From assembly GCF_028285715.1 (NCBI RefSeq), contig NZ_JANQOO010000017.1, forward strand, positions 496,001 to 560,000: 64,000 nucleotides of DNA, given 5' to 3'. A program made the position numbers and the translations under genes. The first letter of the stretch is position 1, and the number at the start of each line of letters is the position of its first letter. The notes under the pieces were generated by a model. It was not told where the DNA came from. It saw only the letters and a list, made by a program, of their open reading frames with translations, and ran no database searches. This DNA comes from Ulvibacterium sp. (GTDB taxonomy: Bacteria; Bacteroidota; Bacteroidia; Flavobacteriales; Flavobacteriaceae). This document shows positions 56,843-63,478 of this stretch, piece by piece.

Positions 56843-56901
56843 ACAGAACGAACCATAGCGAAATGGTTTTTATAGCATTGTGTTTTTGCCCTCATTTTTT
56901 C

Positions 56902-56931
56902 TTTGCCTTTTACCAAATTGTATTAAATTTG
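56902..56931 (+). promoter_or_regulatory. Promoter of the tRNA-Gly/tRNA-Leu unit
   Basis: TTTG (56902-56905), 18 bases and TAAATTTG (56924-56931) fit the Bacteroidota consensus. The -7 ends 57 bases before tRNA-Gly. Confidence 0.72.
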
Positions 56932-56988
56932 CACCTGCCTTAGGCATATGGGTTCTCACATTTTTTTTATGCCAAGTTCCTGTATAAT

Positions 56989-57061
56989 GCGAAAATAGCT
57001 CAGTTGGTAGAGCGCCACCTTGCCAAGGTGGAGGTCGCGGGTTCGAATCCCGTTTTTCGCT
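56989..57061 (+). tRNA. tRNA-Gly (GCC)
   Basis: A complete 73-nt cloverleaf. The acceptor arm GCGAAAA pairs with TTTTCGC, the anticodon stem CCACC/GGTGG holds loop TTGCCAA with anticodon GCC, and the T arm contains GGTTCGAATCC. CCA is not encoded. The tRNA-Leu follows 73 bases later. Confidence 0.96.
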
Positions 57062-57134
57062 CGACTTCGACTCCGCTCAGTCAACCAGGGTGGAGTTTTT
57101 TTTTAATTGAAGTAAAAAATTATAATTAAGTCCT

Positions 57135-57219
57135 GCTCGAGTGGTGGAATTGGTAGACACGTTGGACTTAAAATCCAATGGCCATTATGGCCGTGCGGGT
57201 TCAAGTCCCGCCTCGAGTA
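57135..57219 (+). tRNA. tRNA-Leu (TAA)
   Basis: An 85-nt class II tRNA. Acceptor GCTCGAG pairs with CTCGAGT (first pair G-U), anticodon stem TTGGA/TCCAA encloses CTTAAAA with anticodon TAA, a long variable arm TGGCCATTATGGCCG is typical of Leu, and the T arm is GCGGGTTCAAGTCCCGC. CCA is not encoded. Copies of its last 14 or so bases recur downstream. Confidence 0.96.
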
Positions 57220-57357
57220 CGAATAAGTAAAAAAACCAAGGCAAAAGCCTTGGTTTTTTTATGAAACAAAATGAGCCAAGTTTACTTGAGCAAAATTTTG
57301 TGGAATAAAATCAATTCGTTTGAATTGATTTTTTACTTTCAACACGTTCGAACCGGG
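57206..57357 (+). repeat. Tandem repeat unit 1, beginning in the tRNA-Leu 3' end
   Basis: A 152-base unit starting with the last 14 bases of tRNA-Leu (TCCCGCCTCGAGTA). It contains the terminator hairpin, an AATGAGCCAAGTTTA segment, a second hairpin (AAAATCAATTC, GTTT, GAATTGATTTT) and TCAACACGTTCGAACCGGG. It is nearly identical to unit 2, 168 bases downstream. Confidence 0.9.
57233..57260 (+). terminator. Terminator of the tRNA unit
   Basis: AAACCAAGGC, loop AAAA, GCCTTGGTTT (57233-57242 with 57247-57256), then a T-run. It is 14 bases past tRNA-Leu. Confidence 0.9.
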
Positions 57358-57373
57358 ACTCGCCTGAGGCAAT

Positions 57374-57524
57374 TCCCGCCTCGAGTACAAATAGGTAAAA
57401 AACCAAGGCTTTTGCCTTGGTTTTTTTATGAAACAAAATGAGCCAAGTTTAATTGAGCAAAATCTTGTGGAAGAAAATCAATTCGTCTGAATTGATTTTT
57501 TACTTTCAACACGTTCGAACCGGG
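57374..57524 (+). repeat. Tandem repeat unit 2
   Basis: A 151-base near copy of unit 1, again starting TCCCGCCTCGAGTAC, followed by a terminator-like hairpin (57400-57423), the second AT-rich hairpin and TCAACACGTTCGAACCGGG. Few point differences exist between units. The terminator loop is TTTT here but AAAA in unit 1. The 5' part of the tRNA is not included. Confidence 0.9.
57400..57427 (+). terminator. Duplicated terminator hairpin in repeat unit 2
   Basis: AAACCAAGGC, loop TTTT, GCCTTGGTTT, then a T-run, copying the tRNA terminator with the loop inverted. Confidence 0.8.
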
Positions 57525-57555
57525 TCAAACTTTTTTGGAGTTCAGTGGACAAAAC

Positions 57556-57650
57556 AAAAACCAAGCCACCGGTCTTGGTTTTTATCCTCAACACGTTAGA
57601 GCTGGGACCCGTAAAAGCGTGAAAGACCGAACAATTTTGGCCTCGAGTAT
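57556..57650 (+). repeat. Decayed third repeat unit
   Basis: Elements appear in the same order as in units 1 and 2 but eroded: hairpin AAAAACCAAG/CTTGGTTTTT (57556-57583), TCAACACGTT (57588-57597), and CCTCGAGTA (57641-57649). From here to the lipoprotein start at 57791 I see no gene. Confidence 0.6.
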
Positions 57651-57790
57651 CGAAAAAAATGGAATTCCATACCCAGCTATCCAAAACTTTAATCAAAGGA
57701 AGCAAAGATCTCATATCTTAGTTCCACACATGGCAGATGTATAGATCATATGATCTAAATTTCCAAAATGCCCTAATTGGAACTAAAAAA

Positions 57791-58519
57791 ATGACCCATC
57801 GATTCTCACTCCTTTATGTATTGGGCACGTTCTTTTTGCTCGTATCCTGTACGGAAGAAGAAGTTCCGGTACCACCGGATCTACCATTGAGCGAATCGGA
57901 TGTTGAAGTAATCCGTTATTTTAAGGACGTAGCCTTAGGATTTGAATTTGGCAACTCCTCCGAAGTCACAAGGAAATGGGAGGCCAGTATGAGAATATTT
58001 ATGGACGGCGCTCCTACGGCGGACAACAGGTTAACGTTGGAACAGGCTGTACAAGATATCAATCAACTGGCAACGGATGGTTTTTCAATAGAGATCGTGG
58101 ATGATCCCTTACGTTCCAATTGCTATGTTTTTTTTGGTTCGGGCTTGGATTTTGTAGAACTTTTTCCAGATGAGGAAAGTAATGTATTCGCCTTTACCAC
58201 CGGATATTTTAGGGTATGGTGGAGCAACAACAATGTCATCCAAAAAGCCAGAATCATCATCAATCCCAATTTATTGACCCCAACGCAACAAAGAAGCGTC
58301 ATTTTGGAAGAAATTACCCAATCCATAGGGCTCACCAATGATTCGCCTTTGCAACCCGATTCCGTTTTCTATGAGACCTTAAACGATGCCGGCTATGCAC
58401 CGGAGTATGCGGATATTGACAGGGAACTGATCCGATTGTTGTACCATCCCAAAATGAACACCGGACTGGATGAAAATCAAGTAGAAGAAGTATTGCGGGA
58501 TATCCTGAACGATGATTAA
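57791..58519 (+). CDS. DUF2927 lipoprotein
   Basis: A 242-residue lipoprotein whose signal peptide ends in FFLLVSC. The mature part contains DVEVIRYFKDVALGFEFG and the C-terminal EEITQSIGLTNDSPLQPDSV, the usual DUF2927 landmarks. The EEITQSIG segment occupies the position of a zincin-like helix but lacks the His pair of HExxH, so protease activity is not supported. The ATG at 57791 opens the signal peptide; the longer frame upstream runs into the repeat region. Confidence 0.86.
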   Translation: MTHRFSLLYVLGTFFLLVSCTEEEVPVPPDLPLSESDVEVIRYFKDVALGFEFGNSSEVTRKWEASMRIFMDGAPTADNRLTLEQAVQDINQLATDGFSIEIVDDPLRSNCYVFFGSGLDFVELFPDEESNVFAFTTGYFRVWWSNNNVIQKARIIINPNLLTPTQQRSVILEEITQSIGLTNDSPLQPDSVFYETLNDAGYAPEYADIDRELIRLLYHPKMNTGLDENQVEEVLRDILNDD

Positions 58520-58718
58520 AAAATGCTCAACATAGTCGATAATTCACCATAGCGATAGTAGAAAACCGAGGTTTTCCTTGTATTGGTCAAGCACTATTTT
58601 TATACACCATGACCATCAAGTTGCCATAATTTCCTCGGAAGTACTAGTTTCTCAACACTTCACTTTATTCTACCATCCTAACCTCTAAATTTCTATATTT
58701 ATGGGATAATCCCTTTCT

Positions 58719-59417
58719 ATGCAACCCATCGTCCAAATATCCCTAGACCTTACCCATATCGATGAGGCCCTGGAAACCGCTGCAATTGCCCTACGCGCGG
58801 GTGTGGATTGGTTGGAAGCAGGGACTCCCCTGCTTTTGGCAGAGGGCCTACATGGGGTAAGAAAACTTAGGGAAGCCTTTCCGGAAGTCCCTATTGTAGC
58901 GGATTTAAAAACCATGGATGGCGGGTATCTGGAAACCGAAATGATGGCCAAAGCGGGTGCTACCCATGTGGTTGTCATGGCCCGTGCCCATGAAGAGACC
59001 ATTAAGGTGGTGGCGCAGGCCGGTAAGGATTTTGATGTTAAGGTTATGGGTGACAATTTGGGTTGCCCGGATATGGTGGAGGGAGCCAAAAAACTTGAGG
59101 CACTTGGTTGCGATTATATTATTCATCATATAGGTTATGACGAAAGAAGGGGCATAGCCGCAGCGGGATTGCCCATGCCAAGTCCCTTGGATGAATTGCA
59201 AAAGGTAGTCGCCGCTGTAAATGTCCCGGTACAGGCTGTTGGCGGACTTTCCTTGGAACAGGCCATACAATGCCCGGAATATGGCGCCCCCATGGTGGTT
59301 TTGGGTGCCCCGCTTACAATAGATGCGGACGCCTTTAAGACGGCAGAAGGTGATCTTGAAAGTTCACTTCGGCTTATTTGTGAAAAAATCCACCGATATG
59401 GACAACTTTCCAACTAA
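58719..59417 (+). CDS. Hexulose-6-phosphate synthase / keto-gulonate-phosphate decarboxylase-like protein
   Basis: A 232-residue protein of the orotidine-5'-phosphate decarboxylase (HUMPS) superfamily. The hallmark DxKxxD is present as ADLKTMDGG (Asp62, Lys64, Asp67), with further TIM-barrel segments EAGTPLLLAEGLHGV and VQAVGGLSLEQA. Members include hexulose-6-phosphate synthase, 3-keto-L-gulonate-6-phosphate decarboxylase and related aldolases; the substrate is not clear. It opens a four-gene block (MDR dehydrogenase, SDR, TIM-barrel isomerase) that likely handles a sugar or polyol. Confidence 0.85.
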   Translation: MQPIVQISLDLTHIDEALETAAIALRAGVDWLEAGTPLLLAEGLHGVRKLREAFPEVPIVADLKTMDGGYLETEMMAKAGATHVVVMARAHEETIKVVAQAGKDFDVKVMGDNLGCPDMVEGAKKLEALGCDYIIHHIGYDERRGIAAAGLPMPSPLDELQKVVAAVNVPVQAVGGLSLEQAIQCPEYGAPMVVLGAPLTIDADAFKTAEGDLESSLRLICEKIHRYGQLSN

Positions 59418-59432
59418 ACAAATTGTGTATTT

Positions 59433-60458
59433 ATGAAATCTCCCGCGGTCGTTAATTTTGCACCTGAAAAAGGAAGTGTTGAGATACGGGAAATTCCAAA
59501 ACCTGTTATTGGGGAAGATGATGTTTTATTAAAGGTATCCCATGTAGGGGTTTGCGGCAGCGATCTCCATCAATGGACCTCAGATCACAGTTGGCCCGTA
59601 AACTATCCAGTGGTACTGGGCCATGAATTCGGTGGACATGTTGTTGAATTGGGAAATCGCGTAAAGGATTGGAAGGAAGGAGATCGGGTAGTCAGTGAAA
59701 CAGCGGCAATAATAAATACAGATAGTCCCCTATCCCGCCAAGGACTTTATAATCTGGATCCAGATAGAAAAGGTTTTGGTTACGGCGTTAACGGTGCCAT
59801 GACGCAATTTGTAAAGGTGCCGGCGAGATGCCTACATACCGTTCCGAAGAACCTTCCCTTTGAGCATGCCTGTTTAACGGAGCCCTGCTCAGTGGCCTAT
59901 AATGCCGTAATCATGAATTCGAATATTAGGCCAGGAGATCGCGTTATTGTCCTAGGTCCGGGTACCATAGGTATCCTTTGTGCGGCCATGGCCAATTTAT
60001 GTGGGGCCGAAGTGGCCATACTAGGTTTGGAATCCGACTCCGAGCGGTTAAAAACCGCGCAACAATACGATTGCCATGCCATAATAGGAGACGCTTCCGA
60101 ATGGTCCAAAGAAAAAGATGGGTTGGGCGTGGATTGTGTCATCGACGCTGCCGGTGTAAGCCAAACTTTGCAAATAGCGCTTCAGTTGGTTCGTCCCAAC
60201 GGTCAGATTACCAAGGTGGGCTGGGGGCCCCAACCGCTTAACTTCTCCTTGGATCCTTTGGTCCAAAAAAATGTTCGATTGCAGGGAAGTTTTAGCCACA
60301 ACTGGCCTATCTGGGAGAAAGTACTTTCCTTACTGCAATCGGGTCGTCTTGATGTAAAACCCATTATAGGCGGAATTTGGGGCGTGGAAGAGTGGCATGC
60401 CGCATTTACGGCTATGCATTCAGGACAAGTGATAAAGAGTATTCTGCAACCGAATTAA
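59433..60458 (+). CDS. Zinc-dependent alcohol/polyol dehydrogenase (MDR family)
   Basis: A 341-residue medium-chain dehydrogenase. The catalytic zinc site is Cys41 (VCGSD), His64 and Glu65 (LGHEFGG). The NAD motif is GPGTIGI (VIVLGPGTIGILCAA). The structural-zinc loop normally holding four cysteines is replaced by a loop without them (AIINTDSPLSRQGLYNL), which is unusual. It resembles sorbitol or threonine dehydrogenases. It lies 15 bases after the HUMPS-family gene and six before the SDR gene. Confidence 0.9.
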   Translation: MKSPAVVNFAPEKGSVEIREIPKPVIGEDDVLLKVSHVGVCGSDLHQWTSDHSWPVNYPVVLGHEFGGHVVELGNRVKDWKEGDRVVSETAAIINTDSPLSRQGLYNLDPDRKGFGYGVNGAMTQFVKVPARCLHTVPKNLPFEHACLTEPCSVAYNAVIMNSNIRPGDRVIVLGPGTIGILCAAMANLCGAEVAILGLESDSERLKTAQQYDCHAIIGDASEWSKEKDGLGVDCVIDAAGVSQTLQIALQLVRPNGQITKVGWGPQPLNFSLDPLVQKNVRLQGSFSHNWPIWEKVLSLLQSGRLDVKPIIGGIWGVEEWHAAFTAMHSGQVIKSILQPN

Positions 60459-60464
60459 TGAACC

Positions 60465-61244
60465 ATGCGATTAGAAAATAAGGTTATTATTGTTACTGGA
60501 GGGTATACGGGGATTGGCAACGCCATTGTCCGCTCCTGCCTAAGGGAAGGGGCACGTGTAGTCGCCAACGGATTACGGGAAGAAAAAGCCGAAAAAGTAA
60601 TTGACGAATTGGGCACAAAGAATTTGGTGGTACATACACAGGACGTTACCGAGGAAGCGGCCCCCGAAAAGCTTGTACAGGTCGCCATGGATAGCTTTGG
60701 CAAGCTGGATGCCGTGGTCAATAATGCAGCCATTATCCAATCTTCCAATATCGCCACCACGGATATGGATTTTCTAAAGCGGATGCTTGCGGTCAATACC
60801 TTGGCTCCTTTCGCCCTTATACAATCGGCCCTACCCCATCTAACAGAGGCCAAGGGCTGTGTTTTAAACATCGGTTCCATAAATGCATGGAGCGGTGAAC
60901 CCAACCTTTTGGCATATAGTATCTCCAAGGGAGCCTTGATGACCATGAGCCGAAACCTAGGTGACACCTTATTTCGGGAAAATGGGATTCGGGTAAATCA
61001 GATCAATCCGGGGTGGGTATTGACGGAAAACGAATTGGCCAATCAAAAAGCATTGGGAAAGAAGGAAGGCTGGTATAAGGACATTCCGGCACTGTTTGCA
61101 CCTGCCAAAAAATTGCTTAAGCCCGAGGAGATAGCCGCTGCGGCTGTCTTTTTGCTTTCAGATGAGTGTGGTCCCGTCAGCGCTCAGGTCATTGAACTGG
61201 AGCAATATCCCATGATAGGCAGAAATGTTGCTAAGACCTGGTAG
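60465..61244 (+). CDS. SDR-family oxidoreductase
   Basis: A 259-residue classical SDR. TGGYTGIG (11-18), NNAAI (86-90), Ser138 and YSISK (Tyr151, Lys155) are all intact, in contrast to the SDR at 3.1 kb. Such enzymes oxidise or reduce sugars, polyols or keto-acids. Placed between the MDR dehydrogenase and an isomerase, a second redox step in the same pathway is likely. Confidence 0.92.
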   Translation: MRLENKVIIVTGGYTGIGNAIVRSCLREGARVVANGLREEKAEKVIDELGTKNLVVHTQDVTEEAAPEKLVQVAMDSFGKLDAVVNNAAIIQSSNIATTDMDFLKRMLAVNTLAPFALIQSALPHLTEAKGCVLNIGSINAWSGEPNLLAYSISKGALMTMSRNLGDTLFRENGIRVNQINPGWVLTENELANQKALGKKEGWYKDIPALFAPAKKLLKPEEIAAAAVFLLSDECGPVSAQVIELEQYPMIGRNVAKTW

Positions 61245-61316
61245 CCCTTGTTGATCAGGCCAACAATTCATCGCTGAAAGTTTGAAGACGTTGAGAAACC
61301 ATAAATCCATAATACT

Positions 61317-62210
61317 TTGCCAAAACTAGCTGTTTTTCCAAAAGCCTATATGCAGGCCCTTTGTAAGGATGGAACCATGAAGGTTTCCGAATGGGTCCAA
61401 TTGGCCGACAATCTCGATGTCCATGGTCTGGAATGGTATGCCGGCTTTTTGGAGATGGAGCGTAAGGCCAACTGGCCTTTGTTCCGAAAGCAAGTAGAAG
61501 ATACTGAAAAAAGTATCCCGATGCTTTGTTGTTCCCCGGATTTTACCCATCCCGATGGCTCCTTTCGGCAAAAGGAAATCCAAAAGCAATTGAACTGGAT
61601 AGAAATGATCTACGCCCTGGGGGGGAACTATTGCAGGGTATTGTCTGGTCAACGGCGTCCGGAACTAAGTATTGAACAAGGCGTAAATCTGGCCGCGGAA
61701 TGTATAGAAACCTGTTTGCCCAAGGCGGAAGAATTGGGTGTGACCCTAATTTTGGAGAATCATTATAAGGACGATTTTTGGGAGTATCCCGAATTTGCGC
61801 AGCAAATGGATGTATTCTGTGCGCTGGTGGATAAAATAAAGCACCCCTACTTTGGTGTAAATTATGACCCTAGCAATACTTTTTTAGCTGGAGAGGACCC
61901 ATTGGAATTATTATATAGGGTATCGGACAGGGTGGTTACAATGCATGCAAGTGATCGCTATCTTATTGAGGGGACCATAGAAGACCTAAGAAAGGAGGAA
62001 AACGATTCCTTGGGGTATGCCAAACGATTGCGCCATGGGGAAATTGGTCAGGGTCTTAATGACTATGATGCCATTTTTACCGAATTAAAACGCGTAGGCT
62101 TTGATGGCTGGATCAGCATAGAGGACGGTGTGGATGGTATGGAGCAACTGGAACGTAGTGTCCTATTTCTTAGAAAAAAAATAAAAAAATATTGGCCGGA
62201 ATTCAATTAA
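61317..62210 (+). CDS. Xylose-isomerase-like TIM-barrel sugar isomerase/epimerase
   Basis: A 297-residue AP_endonuc_2-type TIM barrel. Metal ligands are suggested by LILENHYKDD (Glu), GVNYDPSNTF (Asp), TMHASDRY (His/Asp) and WISIEDG (Glu). It probably isomerises or epimerises a sugar or sugar phosphate. The frame starts with TTG at 61317 before PKLAVFPKAYMQALCKDG, a typical opening for this family; no ATG lies upstream in frame before a stop. It is 72 bases after the SDR and closes the operon. Confidence 0.88.
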   Translation: MPKLAVFPKAYMQALCKDGTMKVSEWVQLADNLDVHGLEWYAGFLEMERKANWPLFRKQVEDTEKSIPMLCCSPDFTHPDGSFRQKEIQKQLNWIEMIYALGGNYCRVLSGQRRPELSIEQGVNLAAECIETCLPKAEELGVTLILENHYKDDFWEYPEFAQQMDVFCALVDKIKHPYFGVNYDPSNTFLAGEDPLELLYRVSDRVVTMHASDRYLIEGTIEDLRKEENDSLGYAKRLRHGEIGQGLNDYDAIFTELKRVGFDGWISIEDGVDGMEQLERSVLFLRKKIKKYWPEFN

Positions 62211-62235
62211 AAGCTCCTTTTAAAACGGTTTTTTT
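62207..62235 (+). terminator. Possible terminator of the sugar operon
   Basis: TTAAAAG (62207-62213), loop CTC, CTTTTAA (62217-62223), then AACGG and eight or so Ts. The stem is AT-rich and the stop codon lies in its left arm. Moderate strength. Confidence 0.55.
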
Positions 62236-62704
62236 AATCTGCTTATCCCGGAATGGCTGTCCAAGGATATCCAATTAAGCAGTCTATCTTCGAACCTCAA
62301 CCATATCATTCGTTTCCCTTCCTTCCAATACGCAATACGCTCCAATTGTAAGTTTCATTCCATTATCGGCCTTTTTGGGATTTTCCGAAACCCTTACCCC
62401 CCCATTTAGCACATTATTCCAAATAAAAAATCGGGTTTGGATCAAAAAAAATTGAGCTTTAGTGTAACTTTTTTAAAATGCCGTGGTCTTTAATTCAAAC
62501 GATAAGAAATAAAAAGTTCATTTAACATACTGATTATTAATTATTTAAACTCTAATCGAATTTTAGTTCGAATGAAATAAATGTTAAATAATATATAAAA
62601 TAGTACCTTTTTATACATAGTACTGTAACAAAAAATATTTCCGGTCGTCTATTAATCAGAAGTCAATTAAAAAACAACATAAAAACTATTAAAAACTAGA
62701 AATT
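62236..62704. other. Intergenic stretch of about 470 bases
   Basis: No convincing gene. On the minus strand a frame from GTG at about 62412 to TAG at 62284 (42 codons, ending ETNDMVEVRR) is open but has no recognisable homology; it could be a remnant. The right part (62560-62640) is very AT-rich, with a near -7 element TACCTTTT (62604-62611) and direct repeats of ATAGTAC. It probably carries the promoter of the small-ORF array, 62705 onward. Confidence 0.4.
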
Positions 62705-62818
62705 ATGAAAGCATCATTTACAAAAACAGCAACAGAGTCAAAATCAGGACAGTATTTCTCTTCCTTTAGCGGAAGCAAAAGAGCACAGTGGGCACAGTAC
62801 AGAAACTTTAACCGGTAA
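62705..62818 (+). CDS. Small basic aromatic-rich protein, copy 1 (37 residues)
   Basis: A 37-residue protein: KASFTKTATESKSGQY at residues 2-17, FSSFSGSKRAQWAQYRNFNR at 18-37. It has net charge about +6, seven aromatic residues, no Cys, no signal peptide and no membrane segment. The family is unknown to me. Compared with copy 3 it differs at about ten synonymous codons and one conservative replacement (Y17F). The first 16 residues are identical in all three copies. An AT-rich leader replaces a Shine-Dalgarno site. Confidence 0.85.
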   Translation: MKASFTKTATESKSGQYFSSFSGSKRAQWAQYRNFNR

Positions 62819-62865
62819 TACAGATTTAAAAACAACGACATCAACAACATAAAAAACTAGAAATC

Positions 62866-62979
62866 ATGAAAGCATCATTTACAAAAACAGCAACAGAATC
62901 AAAATCAGGACAGTACTTTTCCTCTTTTAGCAGCAGCAAGAGGGCAAAGTGGGCACAGTACAGAAACTTCAACCGATAA
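62866..62979 (+). CDS. Small basic aromatic-rich protein, copy 2 (37 residues)
   Basis: Same layout as copy 1. Replacements are Gly23 to Ser and Gln28 to Lys, while about nine codons differ synonymously (for example TAT/TAC, AGA/AGG, CGG/CGA). That ratio argues for selection on the protein. The preceding spacer ends CTAGAAATC before the ATG. Confidence 0.85.
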   Translation: MKASFTKTATESKSGQYFSSFSSSKRAKWAQYRNFNR

Positions 62980-63026
62980 TACAGATTTAAAAACAACGAC
63001 ATCAACAGCATAAAAAATTAGAAATC

Positions 63027-63140
63027 ATGAAAGCATCATTTACAAAAACAGCAACAGAATCAAAATCAGGACAGTTCTTTTCTTCTTTCAGCGGTAGCAA
63101 GAGGGCACAATGGGCACAGTACAGAAACTTTAATCGTTAA
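63027..63140 (+). CDS. Small basic aromatic-rich protein, copy 3 (37 residues)
   Basis: Same layout; the only replacement relative to copy 1 is Tyr17 to Phe. Many third-position changes occur (GGA/GGT, CAG/CAA, AAC/AAT, CGG/CGT). The C-terminal SKRAQWAQYRNFNR is fully kept. It is followed by a different 46-base spacer leading to a fourth, diverged ORF. Confidence 0.85.
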   Translation: MKASFTKTATESKSGQFFSSFSGSKRAQWAQYRNFNR

Positions 63141-63152
63141 TATCAACAAATC

Positions 63153-63309
63153 AGCGGAGGCACATCAGCACTAAACGAACAATATCATGGAAACATTCAT
63201 CAATCAATCGGTAACGGAATCCAGCAGGCTAGCTTTTTTAATCAATATTGAGCACAGCAAGCGAATCCGCAGAACAGACCAAACCTATTGCCTCCGCTAA
63301 GCGGTCTGT
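63153..63309 (+). repeat. Inverted repeats around the fourth small ORF
   Basis: AGCGGAGGC (63153-63161) is the exact complement of GCCTCCGCT (63290-63298). ACAGACC (63274-63280) pairs with GGTCTGT (63303-63309). CCGC/GCGG around the stop codon gives a third small stem. These pairings compete, as in an RNA switch or attenuator. Confidence 0.6.
63187..63300 (+). CDS. Fourth, diverged 37-residue ORF of the array
   Basis: The frame has the same length (37 codons) and the same spacing (160 bases from copy 3). Its product (start ETFINQSVTESSRLAF) shares with the others, without gaps, Met1, TES at 10-12, SKR at 24-26 and the final Arg37. It lacks the aromatic C-terminus. It could be a divergent family member or a pseudo-copy. 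Inverted repeats bracket it (63153-63161 with 63290-63298), so an RNA function is also possible. Confidence 0.55.
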   Translation: METFINQSVTESSRLAFLINIEHSKRIRRTDQTYCLR

Positions 63310-63327
63310 CTAAACACATACTTCAAG

Positions 63328-63357
63328 GGATACACTTCATCAATGTATCCTTTTTTT
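63328..63357 (+). terminator. Rho-independent terminator of the small-ORF array
   Basis: GGATACA (63328-63334), a nine-base loop, TGTATCC (63344-63350) and seven Ts. It closes the array before the DUF4202 gene. Confidence 0.92.
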
Positions 63358-63478
63358 ATGCTCAAAATTGAATACTGGACCTTTACCTCTTTCAGTATTT
63401 CAACAAAAAAGCATTCAACTCTCCTATTGAAGAACAACGGATGCGGTCTTTTTGTATCTTCGGATAAAACATGTGGTT

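Larger units (their letters stand above)
62705..63140 (+). repeat. Tandem array of three 161-bp units, each with one small gene
   Basis: Starts at 62705, 62866 and 63027 give an exact 161-base period. Each unit is a 114-base ORF plus a 47-base spacer; the two spacers differ at two positions. Because 161 is not a multiple of three, the array cannot be one long repeat protein. The same AT-rich AAAACTAGAAAT motif (CTAG or TTAG) precedes each ATG. Confidence 0.97.

Noticed and set aside
57062-57134. TTCGACTCCGCTCAGTC between the tRNAs
   Set aside because: It resembles a short dispersed intergenic motif of flavobacteria, but a single copy in this window gives no support for a feature.
57301-57360. 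Further tRNA genes in the repeat region
   Set aside because: GTTCGAACC looks like a T loop, but no acceptor, D or anticodon arms can be formed around it.
62705-63140. CRISPR array or REP-type non-coding repeat
   Set aside because: The units are 161 bases, contain intact frames with synonymous variation, and lack short repeats with unique spacers.
62705-63140. Type I toxin (Ldr/Ibs-like) tandem genes
   Set aside because: The peptides are not hydrophobic and have no membrane segment, and I see no clear antisense promoter.
62705-63300. RiPP precursor cluster
   Set aside because: No maturation enzyme or exporter is visible in the window and the peptides lack Cys or a recognisable leader; genes beyond 64 kb could change this.
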